64,000 bases of DNA from NCBI GenBank assembly GCA_021736645.1, contig JAIPFM010000072.1, positions 1-64,000 on the forward strand, given 5' to 3'. The position numbers were made by a program, and so were the translations under genes. The stretch is from Phycisphaerae bacterium (GTDB lineage: Bacteria; Planctomycetota; Phycisphaerae; Sedimentisphaerales; Anaerobacaceae). The stretch's first letter is position 1. Each line of letters starts with the position of its first letter. This document shows positions 16,845-25,941 of this stretch, in pieces. Below the pieces are notes generated by a model. The model was not told the DNA's origin, did no database searches, and saw nothing but the letters and a program-made list of their open reading frames with translations.

Positions 16845-17513
16845 GTGACTCGCTTTGCTGTTTTACTCATCATACCGCTGCTGTTCCAGACAGGCTGCAA
16901 AAAAGGTCCACCGAGAGACGGCAACGTGAAGGATGCAGGTGGTGAACTGGCTGCACAGATGAAATCTCTTGAAGAAAACTGGACGCCGGACAGTCGAGTG
17001 ACTGAAAAAAGCAGGGGGCCGCTGATCGTGTTTCAGGCGCATGATCATGAAATTGCCGTGGATTGGGCCTTTGAAGTCAATAAAGCAAATATCGACAAAA
17101 GCATCCGGCATTTCCCCATAGACATCGTTCTGTTGAACAACAGTTTTGACACCCTTGAGTTCGAAGAAGCAGGCGTGCCTCTTTTCACCTTTACAATCAG
17201 AAGCGGGATAGACCATATCATCAAAGAATATGTGAGTATCCAGACAACGGACCTTATGCTGCCCGGAGAGAGAATTGACTGCATGATCAACTGGGACGGC
17301 AGAGATCTGGACGGCCAGTACGCGCTTCCCGGGAGATATGAGTTCATCACTGAAGTGGCCTGCCTGAAAGGCCATTCGAAATTGAAAATTGCCCGCGACT
17401 TTCAAGTGACAGAGGCCGGGCCGAATGTAGAAGTCATTCTCAACGAACAGCAACTGATGCTCAGGCAGATGGAAGAGTTTGACAGAATCAACCAGTCTCT
17501 TTTTGGACCCTAG
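16845..17513 (+). CDS. Putative lipoprotein with a BsuPI-like domain
   Basis: The protein has 222 residues. The GTG at 16845 is chosen because it overlaps the previous stop (GTGA) and gives a proper signal peptide (FAVLLIIPLLFQTGC); an upstream in-frame ATG would place hydrophilic residues first. The cysteine at the end of the hydrophobic stretch suggests lipidation, though the lipobox is imperfect (Q at -3). The C-terminal half has IDIVLLNNSFDTLEF, then LMLPGERIDCMINWDGRD and LPGRYEFITEV. This is the pattern of the BsuPI (intracellular proteinase inhibitor) immunoglobulin-like domain, common in secreted proteins. Binding partner unknown. Confidence 0.75.
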   Translation: MTRFAVLLIIPLLFQTGCKKGPPRDGNVKDAGGELAAQMKSLEENWTPDSRVTEKSRGPLIVFQAHDHEIAVDWAFEVNKANIDKSIRHFPIDIVLLNNSFDTLEFEEAGVPLFTFTIRSGIDHIIKEYVSIQTTDLMLPGERIDCMINWDGRDLDGQYALPGRYEFITEVACLKGHSKLKIARDFQVTEAGPNVEVILNEQQLMLRQMEEFDRINQSLFGP

Positions 17514-17521
17514 GTGGAATC

Positions 17522-18805
17522 ATGAATTTAACAGCAAGAATACTTATCATCTTTCTCTTACTGCTCTCCGGCGTGTCCTGTTCGAAAAAAGAGGCACAAG
17601 CCGATTTCAAAAACATGCCTCTGGATGACCTCAGAGCATTCGTTGACAAGGGTGATTTGGCAGCCATGACTGAGATGAGTTACAGGCTGTATGTGGGAGA
17701 GGGGGCAGAGAAAGATCTGAACGAGTCTTTTGCGTTAGCCAAAAAAGCGGCAGAGGGGGGATATGTACGAGCCATGTACAATACCGGTGCCATGTACCAG
17801 ACCGGCGACGGTGTCTCCCTGGATATGAAGGCGGCGTTTTCCTGGTTTATGAAAGCCGCTGAAAAGGACTACCCTGATGCCATGTACGCTGTGGGCGTCA
17901 TGTACGGCCAGGGACTGGAAGTAGAAAAAGATGATGTAAGAAGTCTGTCATGGATTCGAAAAGCGGCTGAAAAGGGATCAGGACATGCGGCGTTTTACAT
18001 GTCGTATGTGTATAAGACCGGAACAGGCGGCGTCTCAATAGATGAGTCGGAAGCCCTGCGGTGGCTGCAGCAGGCCGCTGACAAGAATATTCCCAAGGCC
18101 TGTTCGGAACTGGGTATCCACTATTATGGAATCGAAGATTACCCCAAGGCCTTTCAATGGACCCAAAAAGCGGCTGAGGCCGGAGATGCCCATGCTATGT
18201 ACAATTTGGCGGTCATGTATCAGCACGGTCAGGGCACAGAAGAAGATCTTGAAACCAGTTTCTCATGGTATTTGAAGGCCTCTGAACTGGGACATGGCGA
18301 AGCTGCCAGATTCACGGCGCTCATGTACAATCTGGGCGAGGGTACCGAGAGGAATGTTCCCGAGGCCCTCAAGTGGTTTCTTGCCGCTGCAGACAGGGGC
18401 ATTAAGATCGTCTATTACAGTATAGGCATGATCTACTTTAACGGCGAAGGTACTGAAACAGACTATGCAAAGGCGAGAGACTGGAGCCTGAAGGCCGTGG
18501 AAAACGGGGATGTCAATGCCTACATGATCCTCTATTGTATCTATACGTTCGGAGGCCATGGTGTACAGAGGGACAACCAGGAGGCCATGAAATGGATGCA
18601 ACTGGCAGATCAGCAGGGCGTGGGCGCTCAAATCGTCAAGGACTTCAGGATGGCTTTGGTCAGAGACAATCCTGACTACCTCTACGATTTGGTTGTCTGG
18701 CTTTGGAATCGCGGCAACAAGGACGAGGCCCTCGGTGAGATGGAATACGCTGCCCGGGCCGGCAGTGAAAAAGCAACCGAGTGGTTAAAAAGCAATGGAC
18801 ATTAA
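17522..18805 (+). CDS. Sel1-repeat lipoprotein
   Basis: This 427-residue protein begins with a signal peptide ending LLSGVSC (probable lipidation site) and then carries about ten Sel1-like (TPR-related) repeats of about 36 residues, with repeated units of the form AMYxxGxMYxxGxGxxxDxxxAxxWxxKAAExG (for example residues 85-115). Such solenoids act as protein-protein interaction scaffolds. It starts 8 bp after the stop of the BsuPI-like lipoprotein gene, so the two, with the interrupted gene before them, form one operon. Function beyond scaffolding is not evident. Confidence 0.88.
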   Translation: MNLTARILIIFLLLLSGVSCSKKEAQADFKNMPLDDLRAFVDKGDLAAMTEMSYRLYVGEGAEKDLNESFALAKKAAEGGYVRAMYNTGAMYQTGDGVSLDMKAAFSWFMKAAEKDYPDAMYAVGVMYGQGLEVEKDDVRSLSWIRKAAEKGSGHAAFYMSYVYKTGTGGVSIDESEALRWLQQAADKNIPKACSELGIHYYGIEDYPKAFQWTQKAAEAGDAHAMYNLAVMYQHGQGTEEDLETSFSWYLKASELGHGEAARFTALMYNLGEGTERNVPEALKWFLAAADRGIKIVYYSIGMIYFNGEGTETDYAKARDWSLKAVENGDVNAYMILYCIYTFGGHGVQRDNQEAMKWMQLADQQGVGAQIVKDFRMALVRDNPDYLYDLVVWLWNRGNKDEALGEMEYAARAGSEKATEWLKSNGH

Positions 18806-18869
18806 GATCAGTCAATTGCTCAGGCCGCTGAAATAACGGCACACGTACAGGATACCTTTAGCTCTCGCC

Positions 18870-20384
18870 CTATGGCCTCAACATCAAGGGCCTGGCCTCT
18901 TCAACCATGCCGGACTCTCTCTGACCACTGCCCTTGACCTGATAGTCACCAATGTCGGCACGGGCCTTTTGAGCCAGGGCAGTCAGGCGTTCAACCACCT
19001 CGGGATGCTGATCTATCACATTGATGGTCTCCGCCACATCGGTTTCCAGGTCGTACAGGGCAGCTTCGCATTGGTCTGTTGGGTTGCCCATCCAGGTCTC
19101 CAGCCTCGGGTTCAGGGGCAGCCAGAGTTTCCACCTGCCGGAGCGTACAGCGCTGAGCTGCGACATATAGTAATAGTAAAACGCTTCGTGGGGAGATTGC
19201 GCACCGGGCTTGCCCTCAATGAGGTCTCGAATGGACCTGCCGTCAATGATGCGGTCATCCGGCATTGAAGCACCGGCAAAGGCCGCCAGTGTGGGCATGA
19301 GATCCATGGTCGTGCAGAGTTTGTCGCACGTTGTGCCGGGTGAAATCGTCCCGGGCCACCACATGACACAGGGCATGCGCATACTCCCTTCAAAGTATCT
19401 CGCCTTGAAACCGGACAGGGGGGCATTGCTGCCTCTGCGCGTGGCGCCATTGTCTGACGTGAATATGACCAGGGTGCGCCTGTCGATCCTCAGGTCTCTG
19501 ATCGTATCCAGGATTCGACCGGTGGACCAGTCAATTTCTTCTACTGCGTCCCCGAAAATGCCATTGCTGGATTTCCCCTTGAACGCGTCACTCGCATGGA
19601 TCGGCACATGTGGCATGGTGTGCGGCAGATACAGAAAGAAAGGTGCGTCCCTGTTGGTACGAATGAATTTTACCGCTTCTTCAGTATATCGTCGGGTCAG
19701 GCTGGCCTGGTCGGCCGGCGCCTCGATCACTCGGTCGTTGTGCATCAGGGGCAGGGGATACGCGGCCCCGGGTCTGTTTCCCATATCGTTGCTGAAGGGC
19801 AGGCCAAAATAGAAATCAAACCCTTGGCGCGTGGGCAGGAACTCCGGCTGATCCCCCAGATGCCATTTTCCAATGCAGGCGGTTTTGTATCCCTTTGGCT
19901 TTAGCACCTCGGCGATGGTGATCTCATTGGGATGGAGTCCTTTCCGGTCGTTGGGTACCAGCACAAACATACCCTTGGAACTCTTGTGCATCCCGACTCT
20001 CAGGGGATAGCAGCCGGTCATGAGGCTGGCCCGCGAGGGAGAGCACACACCGCTGGTGCAATAGAAATCTGTAAAGCAGGCGCCCTGTTTGGCCATGCGG
20101 TCAATGTTCGGTGTGCGATTCTTGACAGGACCCAGCCAGCCCACGTCACCATACCCCAGATCATCGCAGAAGATGACCACAAAATTGGGCGGCGCGCTCC
20201 TTGCCGACTTGGACAGGCCCGGATCATGGATCATTTCGGCAGCCAGAGCCATATAGTCTCCGAAGATGTTCGGCAGTCTCACCTCAGCAGAGACAGGTTG
20301 AGTCAGGTGCAAAGTACTGACAATCACGAGCATGCACATAGGCCATGTCTTCAAGGGATTCCCTTTCGTAATATTGGATAACAC
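18870..20384 (-). CDS. Type I sulfatase (arylsulfatase family)
   Basis: This 504-residue sulfatase carries the maturation motif C114-S-P-S-R, whose cysteine is converted to formylglycine. Metal-binding FCDDLGYGD is at about 72-80, CIGKWHLGD contributes the active-site Lys and His, and FTSDNGAT gives the second metal-binding pair. A hydrophobic N-terminal segment (MCMLVIVSTLHL) suggests export. About 35 unusual residues lie between the signal region and the catalytic domain. It ends close to the convergent Sel1 gene. Substrate specificity cannot be read from the motifs; the neighbourhood suggests a sulfated glycan. Confidence 0.92.
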   Translation of the reverse strand: MLSNITKGNPLKTWPMCMLVIVSTLHLTQPVSAEVRLPNIFGDYMALAAEMIHDPGLSKSARSAPPNFVVIFCDDLGYGDVGWLGPVKNRTPNIDRMAKQGACFTDFYCTSGVCSPSRASLMTGCYPLRVGMHKSSKGMFVLVPNDRKGLHPNEITIAEVLKPKGYKTACIGKWHLGDQPEFLPTRQGFDFYFGLPFSNDMGNRPGAAYPLPLMHNDRVIEAPADQASLTRRYTEEAVKFIRTNRDAPFFLYLPHTMPHVPIHASDAFKGKSSNGIFGDAVEEIDWSTGRILDTIRDLRIDRRTLVIFTSDNGATRRGSNAPLSGFKARYFEGSMRMPCVMWWPGTISPGTTCDKLCTTMDLMPTLAAFAGASMPDDRIIDGRSIRDLIEGKPGAQSPHEAFYYYYMSQLSAVRSGRWKLWLPLNPRLETWMGNPTDQCEAALYDLETDVAETINVIDQHPEVVERLTALAQKARADIGDYQVKGSGQRESGMVEEARPLMLRP

Positions 20385-20503
20385 TCATTGCCCTGCAGGC
20401 CGAGAACCGCGACTGTGCCTGACTAACACCCGCATTTTAGTGTTATGACGAGGCTGAGTAAAGTACTTCATTCAAGAGCAACGGGGTGGCAACACAACAT
20501 CGC

Positions 20504-20920
20504 TCAAGGCGTGGCAGCACGCCAACCTGCCTTGAACGCCGCTGCCAGTGTTTCCAGGATTTGTTTGTGCTGCCCATCGCCGGCAATGTTGACATCTTCA
20601 CTGGGGTCATTCTGGTAGTCATAGAGTCCCACGGCTGCCAGTTCTTGGGTGGGCCAGCAATGCCACTCCACATACCGGTATCGTTCTGTGCGAATCGAGT
20701 TGCCCATGTATTCCATGCCGTCTGGAGCGACCCAAATGCCTTCTCGCAGGAATTGACTGAATACGGCTGTCTTCCACGGGCGCTCAGGTTCGCTGAAGAG
20801 GGGCACTGCGCTCACGCCCTCCAGGCTGGGCGGAATCGGTATGCCCGCCATGTCGCACAGTGTGGGATAAATATCGACGAGCTCCACCAGGCGGTGGGTG
20901 CGAATATGTTTCCCCTTCGG
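20504..20920 (-). pseudogene. Sulfatase C-terminal remnant
   Basis: An open minus-strand frame reads THRLVELVDIYPTLCDMAG, then REGIWVAPDGMEYMGNSIR, TERYRYVEWH and VGLYDYQNDPSEDVN. These are the C-terminal sub-domain features of iduronate-2-sulfatase-like enzymes. The whole N-terminal catalytic half, including the C-x-P-x-R motif, is absent, and an in-frame stop lies at 20921-20923. It resembles the C-terminus of the intact sulfatase just upstream (21042-22517), so it may be the leftover of a duplicated gene. Confidence 0.75.
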
Positions 20921-21041
20921 TCATCAGGCAAACGCATAGTACGGGTTTGAAGCCCGGTTTTGTTTATGAATCCTGTAAGATCGAATGCCATTTTGGGCGT
21001 CTCGATTTAGATGCACCGTGAAAGGTTTGTACAAGTCTACG

Positions 21042-22517
21042 CTACAGTGTTGCCGCCTTGGCACGTGTCTCGGCCTGGGCCAGAAGGGTACGCATGGCGG
21101 CCAGTGTGGCAGCGTGCTTTGCGGCCTTGACCAGATTGCGATGTTCTTTTGGGTCATTTTCCAGATCGTAGAGTTCCTCGCCGTCAGACCAGAGTGCGTA
21201 TCGCCAGCGCTCGGTGCGCACGGCCTTGCCGAGCCGGGTGCCGCGCGTGACCACGGTATACACGGCCTCTTTGCCCGGGGCCTTGGGATCCCGGAGCATG
21301 GGGACAAGACTCTTGCCCTGCAGATCGTCCGGTGCAGGGAGGTGACAGAGTTCAGTGAGTGTGGGAAAGAGGTCTACCAGTTCAATGAGTCCATCGCTCT
21401 TTGATCCCGGTTTGGTCTGGCCTGGTACGCGGATCACCATGGGCACGCGGTTGCACACCTCGAATAAAGTCACCTTGCCCCACATGAAGTGTTCGCCCAG
21501 TTGATATCCGTGATCCGATGTGAGGATCACAATGGTGTCCTCCTGGTGACCGGTGCGTTCCAGGGCCGACAGGACCAGGCCGATCTGCGCATCCAGGAAG
21601 GAGATGCAGGCGTGATAGGCCTGCATGTATTCCCGCCTGAGCGCGTCATTCTCCACACCCAGTTCGAATCCGAATCCCTCGTAGCGTTTGACCATGGCCG
21701 TCTTTGGTGCCTGTGTCCAGAAATCAACAGGCGGTGGTGAGAAGACAAGCTTGTCTTTTGGATACTGTGCGAAATAGGCATCCGGCGCGAGAAAGGGGAC
21801 GTGGGGCTTCTGGATGCCGCAGACCATGAAGAACGGCTTGTCACCATAGCGCTTCTGGTCCAGCCACGACACAATCTGCCGCGCATTCTTGCCGTCCTTG
21901 TGCTGATCGTCTTTGAGGCCCGAGGGGCCGTAGCCCGGCTGCTGGCCGCGTGTCTGCGTGGCAATGGTGGGGTAGTACTGTCGCCAGAGTTTGCGCGCCT
22001 GGCCCCGGTCAATGGGGCCGTGTTCCGCTTCAAAGGCCTTGCGCAGGGGTGTGACCAGGGGCATCTCGTCATTGTCAAAGTGCATGGCCTCATGCCACGC
22101 GATGTCTGCGGGTTCGGTGGTGGCGTTGTGAAACACCTTGCCCACGGATCCGGTCCAGTACCCGGCTTCCTTGAATCGCTGAGGCAGGGACACCGTGCCG
22201 GGGCGCGTCTGGCGAATATCAGATTTGTTGTCAAGCACTCCGGTGGACTGAGGATACAATCCATGGAGAAAGGACGTGCGTGACGGATTGCACACAGGGT
22301 ACTGGCAATAGGCACGCCCGAAGGTCATGCCGTCTTTTGCCAGCTTGTCAAAGGCCGGTGTGCTGATATGCTCGTAGCCTGACGTGGACACATGCGTGTT
22401 GAGGTCGTCGCACACGATCAACAGTACATTGGGCCGGGATTCAGCGGCCAGGGACGGCATGGCGGACAGAAAGAGCATGGCCATGACCCAAAGAATGATA
22501 TTTGCAGTTTTCATCAT
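21042..22517 (-). CDS. Sulfatase, iduronate-2-sulfatase-like
   Basis: This 491-residue protein has a signal peptide (IILWVMAMLFLSAMPSLA), VCDDLNTHV as the metal-binding opening, and the maturation motif C76-N-P-S-R-T, whose asparagine is frequent in the iduronate-2-sulfatase-like subgroup. GSVGKVFHN replaces the GKWHLG of other sulfatases, also typical of that subgroup. LTSDHGYQLGEH supplies the second metal-binding region. It begins 5 bp after the end of the next upstream sulfatase gene, so three sulfatases form one minus-strand operon. Confidence 0.92.
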   Translation of the reverse strand: MMKTANIILWVMAMLFLSAMPSLAAESRPNVLLIVCDDLNTHVSTSGYEHISTPAFDKLAKDGMTFGRAYCQYPVCNPSRTSFLHGLYPQSTGVLDNKSDIRQTRPGTVSLPQRFKEAGYWTGSVGKVFHNATTEPADIAWHEAMHFDNDEMPLVTPLRKAFEAEHGPIDRGQARKLWRQYYPTIATQTRGQQPGYGPSGLKDDQHKDGKNARQIVSWLDQKRYGDKPFFMVCGIQKPHVPFLAPDAYFAQYPKDKLVFSPPPVDFWTQAPKTAMVKRYEGFGFELGVENDALRREYMQAYHACISFLDAQIGLVLSALERTGHQEDTIVILTSDHGYQLGEHFMWGKVTLFEVCNRVPMVIRVPGQTKPGSKSDGLIELVDLFPTLTELCHLPAPDDLQGKSLVPMLRDPKAPGKEAVYTVVTRGTRLGKAVRTERWRYALWSDGEELYDLENDPKEHRNLVKAAKHAATLAAMRTLLAQAETRAKAATL

Positions 22518-22522
22518 GTGTT

Positions 22523-23977
22523 TTATAGTCCGGAGTTCTGTTTGGCTTTGTTTTCAGCGTCACGTTGCGCCTTGCGCTCTTCACGTTTTCTCTGTCGCTC
22601 CAGTTCGCGGGCCGAGAGGTTTTCTTGGGGCGGTTCAATGTTCCAGCGCTTGCTGCCGCCTGTGATGGGATCGGCCATGGGCGAGATCCAGGTGTCGAAC
22701 GCGGCCGTGAGTGTCGTGACCCTGTCCGGCTGATCCGCAGCCAGGTTCGTCTTTTCAGCCGGATCGTCAGCCAGATTGACCAACTCCATCTGGTCCTTCA
22801 TGGCGTGCAGCTTCCAGTCACCGCGACGTACGGCCCATTCACCGTTGTCTCCGCTGCTCCAGAAGAGTGTCTTGTGATGGATCCGCGATTCGCCTGTCAG
22901 GAGCGGCATGAGACTTTTGCCGTCGAACGGGGTCTGGGAAGGCGCCTGGACACCGGTCGCGTCCAGTGCTGTGGGCAGGATGTCCAAAGAGATCACCGGT
23001 ATGTCAAGGGTTCGGTTGCCTGAAAACCTGGCCGGCCAGCTCACGATGAACGGGGTTCGAATCCCGCCTTCATACAGGCTGCCCTTGAACCCTCGCAGCG
23101 GTGAATTGTCTGCGTGCATGGCCTTGGCGCCGCCGTTGTCCGTGAGGAAGAACAGGAGTGTGTTGTCAAAGAGCTTCTCTGTCTTGAGCTTGTTGACCAC
23201 AGAACCGATGCCCTTGTCCAGGTGCTCCAGCATGGCCATCAAGATCACGCGTTCTTGGCTGAGTTCGGGAAATCGCTTGCGGTATATGTCGATTGTCTTG
23301 TCCGGCGCTTCAGGGGGGGCATGCACTGCATTGTACGCCAGGTACAGAAAGAACGGGCGCGTTTTGTTGCGGTCAATGAAGGCCACGGCCTCTTCACTCA
23401 GCCGATCCGTGAGGTAGCCGGTGTCATTGATGCGCTCCTTGTTTCGGTAGATGGGATGCATGAACTTGCCTTCGCTGTCGCTGCGCAGGTCAAAGTAGCT
23501 GTGTGCGCCGCGTCCCATGAACTTATAGCATTCATCAAAGCCGCGACTCATGGCGTGCCATTTCAGTTCAGGATAATCTTCATCCAGGCCCAGGTGCCAC
23601 TTGCCAATGGCCGTGGATCTGTACGTCTCCGGCAGGAACGAGGGAAAGATGGGCAGTTTCGGATCAAAGCCGCGTCCACCGTCCCCTGCGGAATACACAC
23701 CGACCCACTGTTGATAGCGTCCCAGCATCAATCCGGCGCGCGTAGGCGAGCACACAGGTCCGCTGAGATAGGCTTGCGAAAATGTCACGCCGTCTGTGGC
23801 CAGGGCATCCATGTGTGGCGTGGAGACCTCTTTCGGATGATGTGGGTTCAGGCTGATGTCCGCGTACCCCTGGTCGTCCGTGAGGATGACCACGATATTG
23901 GGTTGAGCGGCATGTGCGGCGCACACAAAACTGGCTGCAAATAAAGTACCTGTCAGGAGGAATAATTTCGTCTTCAT
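22523..23977 (-). CDS. Type I sulfatase
   Basis: This 484-residue protein has a signal peptide ending ASFVCAAHA, LTDDQGYAD for metal binding, C76-S-P-T-R as the maturation motif, IGKWHLG and FLTDNGGAK. The last 30 residues are a highly charged, probably helical tail (rich in Arg, Glu and Lys) that most sulfatases lack. It overlaps the upstream sulfatase gene by 4 bp (ATGA), showing tight coupling in the three-sulfatase operon. Confidence 0.92.
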   Translation of the reverse strand: MKTKLFLLTGTLFAASFVCAAHAAQPNIVVILTDDQGYADISLNPHHPKEVSTPHMDALATDGVTFSQAYLSGPVCSPTRAGLMLGRYQQWVGVYSAGDGGRGFDPKLPIFPSFLPETYRSTAIGKWHLGLDEDYPELKWHAMSRGFDECYKFMGRGAHSYFDLRSDSEGKFMHPIYRNKERINDTGYLTDRLSEEAVAFIDRNKTRPFFLYLAYNAVHAPPEAPDKTIDIYRKRFPELSQERVILMAMLEHLDKGIGSVVNKLKTEKLFDNTLLFFLTDNGGAKAMHADNSPLRGFKGSLYEGGIRTPFIVSWPARFSGNRTLDIPVISLDILPTALDATGVQAPSQTPFDGKSLMPLLTGESRIHHKTLFWSSGDNGEWAVRRGDWKLHAMKDQMELVNLADDPAEKTNLAADQPDRVTTLTAAFDTWISPMADPITGGSKRWNIEPPQENLSARELERQRKREERKAQRDAENKAKQNSGL

Positions 23978-25689
23978 AGGTTTGGGTTCCTGTTCAAGCG
24001 TCTGGACTGGCGGTCTTCACGCCGTCGTGTTGGAGTTTCTTGGGTCTGACCATTGTTCGGTAAAATAACAGTCTTGCCCTTGATAGTCAATGTCTTGGCC
24101 TCTGCGATTTGCCTGTCGATCTGGCCGCCAGGTGCAGCATTACCCCCGGGCACAAATTCGCCAAAGGGCCGTGCGCTTGCCTTGATGTCCCGGGTCAGCA
24201 GGTCACGCATTTTTTGTACCTGGGCTGAGTGTTTCGGGTCCGAAGCCAGGTTTTTCATTTCACCGGGATCGGCCTCAAGGTCATACAGTTGATCACCGTC
24301 CCAGAAGCCGGGGCGTTCCGCGCCTCGTGTGCCAATGCCCAGGCGCCCGATGTAAGACATGGCTCGCGGCAGATTCTGAAGAGAGGCCCGCTTGATGATA
24401 TTGATCTGCTCTTGAGGGTAACGCACTGCAATGTACTTCCATTGCTTGGTGGCCACTGCGCGTGCATACCCCATTTCCAGGTACACATGGTCGCGTGTCT
24501 CGGCGTTCGTGTCTCCTCTGAGTAAGGGCAGGAAACTCCGTCCATCCATGCGATACGCTGCAGGGGGTGACACGCCCGCGATGTCAAACACGGTGGGCAC
24601 CCAGTCCACGTTTGCCACCAGGTCTTCACAGGTGGAGTTTTTGGGAATCCGTGCGGGCCAGCGTGCGATCATAGGGATCCCCACGCCATCCTGCGTAAAG
24701 AGTGACGACTTGCCGCGGCGTCCGTGGTCCGGGGCAAAGAGAACCAATGTGTCGTTGTCGATGCCGAGTTGTTTGAGCTTGTTGATGATCGTGCCCAAGG
24801 CATCATCAATCCAGGCCTCGCCTGCCGTTCGCCCCTCAGGATCAAAGCCCTTTTCAGAGAGGGTCTTGAGCAGTTCTTTTCGGGGTGTCATCCCGTCAGG
24901 CAGGGCATCGAGGGCGCCGGCCCCTGACTCGAGCGGCGAATCCATGGACCGCCGCCACGACCGCTCGGGACCGTGCAGCAGGGTGGAGCAGTAATGCAGA
25001 TAGAAGGGGCGATCCTTGTTCAGTTCGATGAATTCCAGGGCCGCTGCTGTGGTCCATTCCGGATTGTGGTTGTTGTAGGGCGCCTCCAGATTACCCCGGT
25101 AAATATGTTTGGCCCATGAAAACCCGAGCGTTCTGATATATTGCCGCATGACCCGTTCATTGTGTGCAAAGAGTGCACTGGCTTGAGGACCGGCAGTCAG
25201 CGCCTGTTTGGGTATGGCACGCAGTCCATTTTCACCTCTGTAGAACTCGGGGAAGTCAAGCTCTGATTCAAGATGAAATTTTCCCACCCAGCCCGTGGCG
25301 TAGCCTGCCTGGCTGAGTACATGGCCCACATTCATGCCATCCCGTTCGAGTGCCATGTTGAAATTCGGATGGCCCTGTTGATTGGGCCCGCCGCAAGCCT
25401 GTTCATAAAGCCTGCTGGTGGAATTGCCGGCATAGCGTCCTGTGGCAAAGGCATAGCGGGACGGCGTGCATACTGCGCTGCTCACATAGGCGCGCGTAAA
25501 CTTCATGCCCTCTGCTGCCATGCGATCAAGATTTGGTGTGTAAGTGCTGCCGCCGTAGGCGCCGAGACTCTCCAGGTCCTGGTCGTCGATCAGGAACAGA
25601 ATGATATTCGGCCTCGCGCCTGGCCTGGCCAGGGCGACCGTGCTGAGTACAGCCAAGACAAGTATCACTGCGGGTTGACATCGAGTCAT
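23974..25689 (-). CDS. Type I sulfatase, long form
   Basis: The protein has 571 residues, longer than the usual 450-520. A signal peptide (VILVLAVLSTVALA) is followed by LIDDQDLES, C74-T-P-S-R as the maturation motif, VGKFHLE in place of GKWHLG, and FAPDHGRRGK as the distal metal site. Extra length lies in the middle (about 230-330) and in a basic C-terminal tail with several arginines. It is the first gene of the three-sulfatase operon and divergent from the pseudopilin gene. Confidence 0.9.
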   Translation of the reverse strand: MTRCQPAVILVLAVLSTVALARPGARPNIILFLIDDQDLESLGAYGGSTYTPNLDRMAAEGMKFTRAYVSSAVCTPSRYAFATGRYAGNSTSRLYEQACGGPNQQGHPNFNMALERDGMNVGHVLSQAGYATGWVGKFHLESELDFPEFYRGENGLRAIPKQALTAGPQASALFAHNERVMRQYIRTLGFSWAKHIYRGNLEAPYNNHNPEWTTAAALEFIELNKDRPFYLHYCSTLLHGPERSWRRSMDSPLESGAGALDALPDGMTPRKELLKTLSEKGFDPEGRTAGEAWIDDALGTIINKLKQLGIDNDTLVLFAPDHGRRGKSSLFTQDGVGIPMIARWPARIPKNSTCEDLVANVDWVPTVFDIAGVSPPAAYRMDGRSFLPLLRGDTNAETRDHVYLEMGYARAVATKQWKYIAVRYPQEQINIIKRASLQNLPRAMSYIGRLGIGTRGAERPGFWDGDQLYDLEADPGEMKNLASDPKHSAQVQKMRDLLTRDIKASARPFGEFVPGGNAAPGGQIDRQIAEAKTLTIKGKTVILPNNGQTQETPTRRREDRQSRRLNRNPNL

Positions 25690-25941
25690 TGTATGAATAC
25701 CTCCGATGAGTGGTTTGTCTGAAGATTCGACGTTTATTATCCAGTTAACTGACTCATTTTACTGGATGGACGCCACAAACACTTGAGATTTTACGCTACT
25801 TACGTGGAAAAAACTATGTGTCTCCGGCGATTGGAAAAGGCACGGCACCGATTTTTTGGCCCGTTTTGGCAAAAAAAGGGTTAAAAACAGAGCGGCCAGG
25901 GGGTAAACTAGAATTGATTCTGTTACTGAAGGGGTGCATCT

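Larger units (their letters stand above)
12941..16848 (+). pseudogene. Secreted zinc-finger/coiled-coil protein gene interrupted by IS66
   Basis: The 5' part (12941-13104) encodes a signal peptide (TFIIIVVFCINITLFA) and a putative zinc site, CPYCG followed 28 residues later by HEATC. The 3' part (15561-16848) encodes a long heptad-rich coiled-coil protein. Removing the IS66 element and one 8-bp target copy joins the parts in frame without a stop, giving a 483-residue protein. The 3' part still has a GTG at 15655 and could be made as a 397-residue fragment without a signal peptide, hence cytosolic. The next gene overlaps its stop codon (GTGA), so this was the first gene of a three-gene operon. 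Function unknown. Confidence 0.85.
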
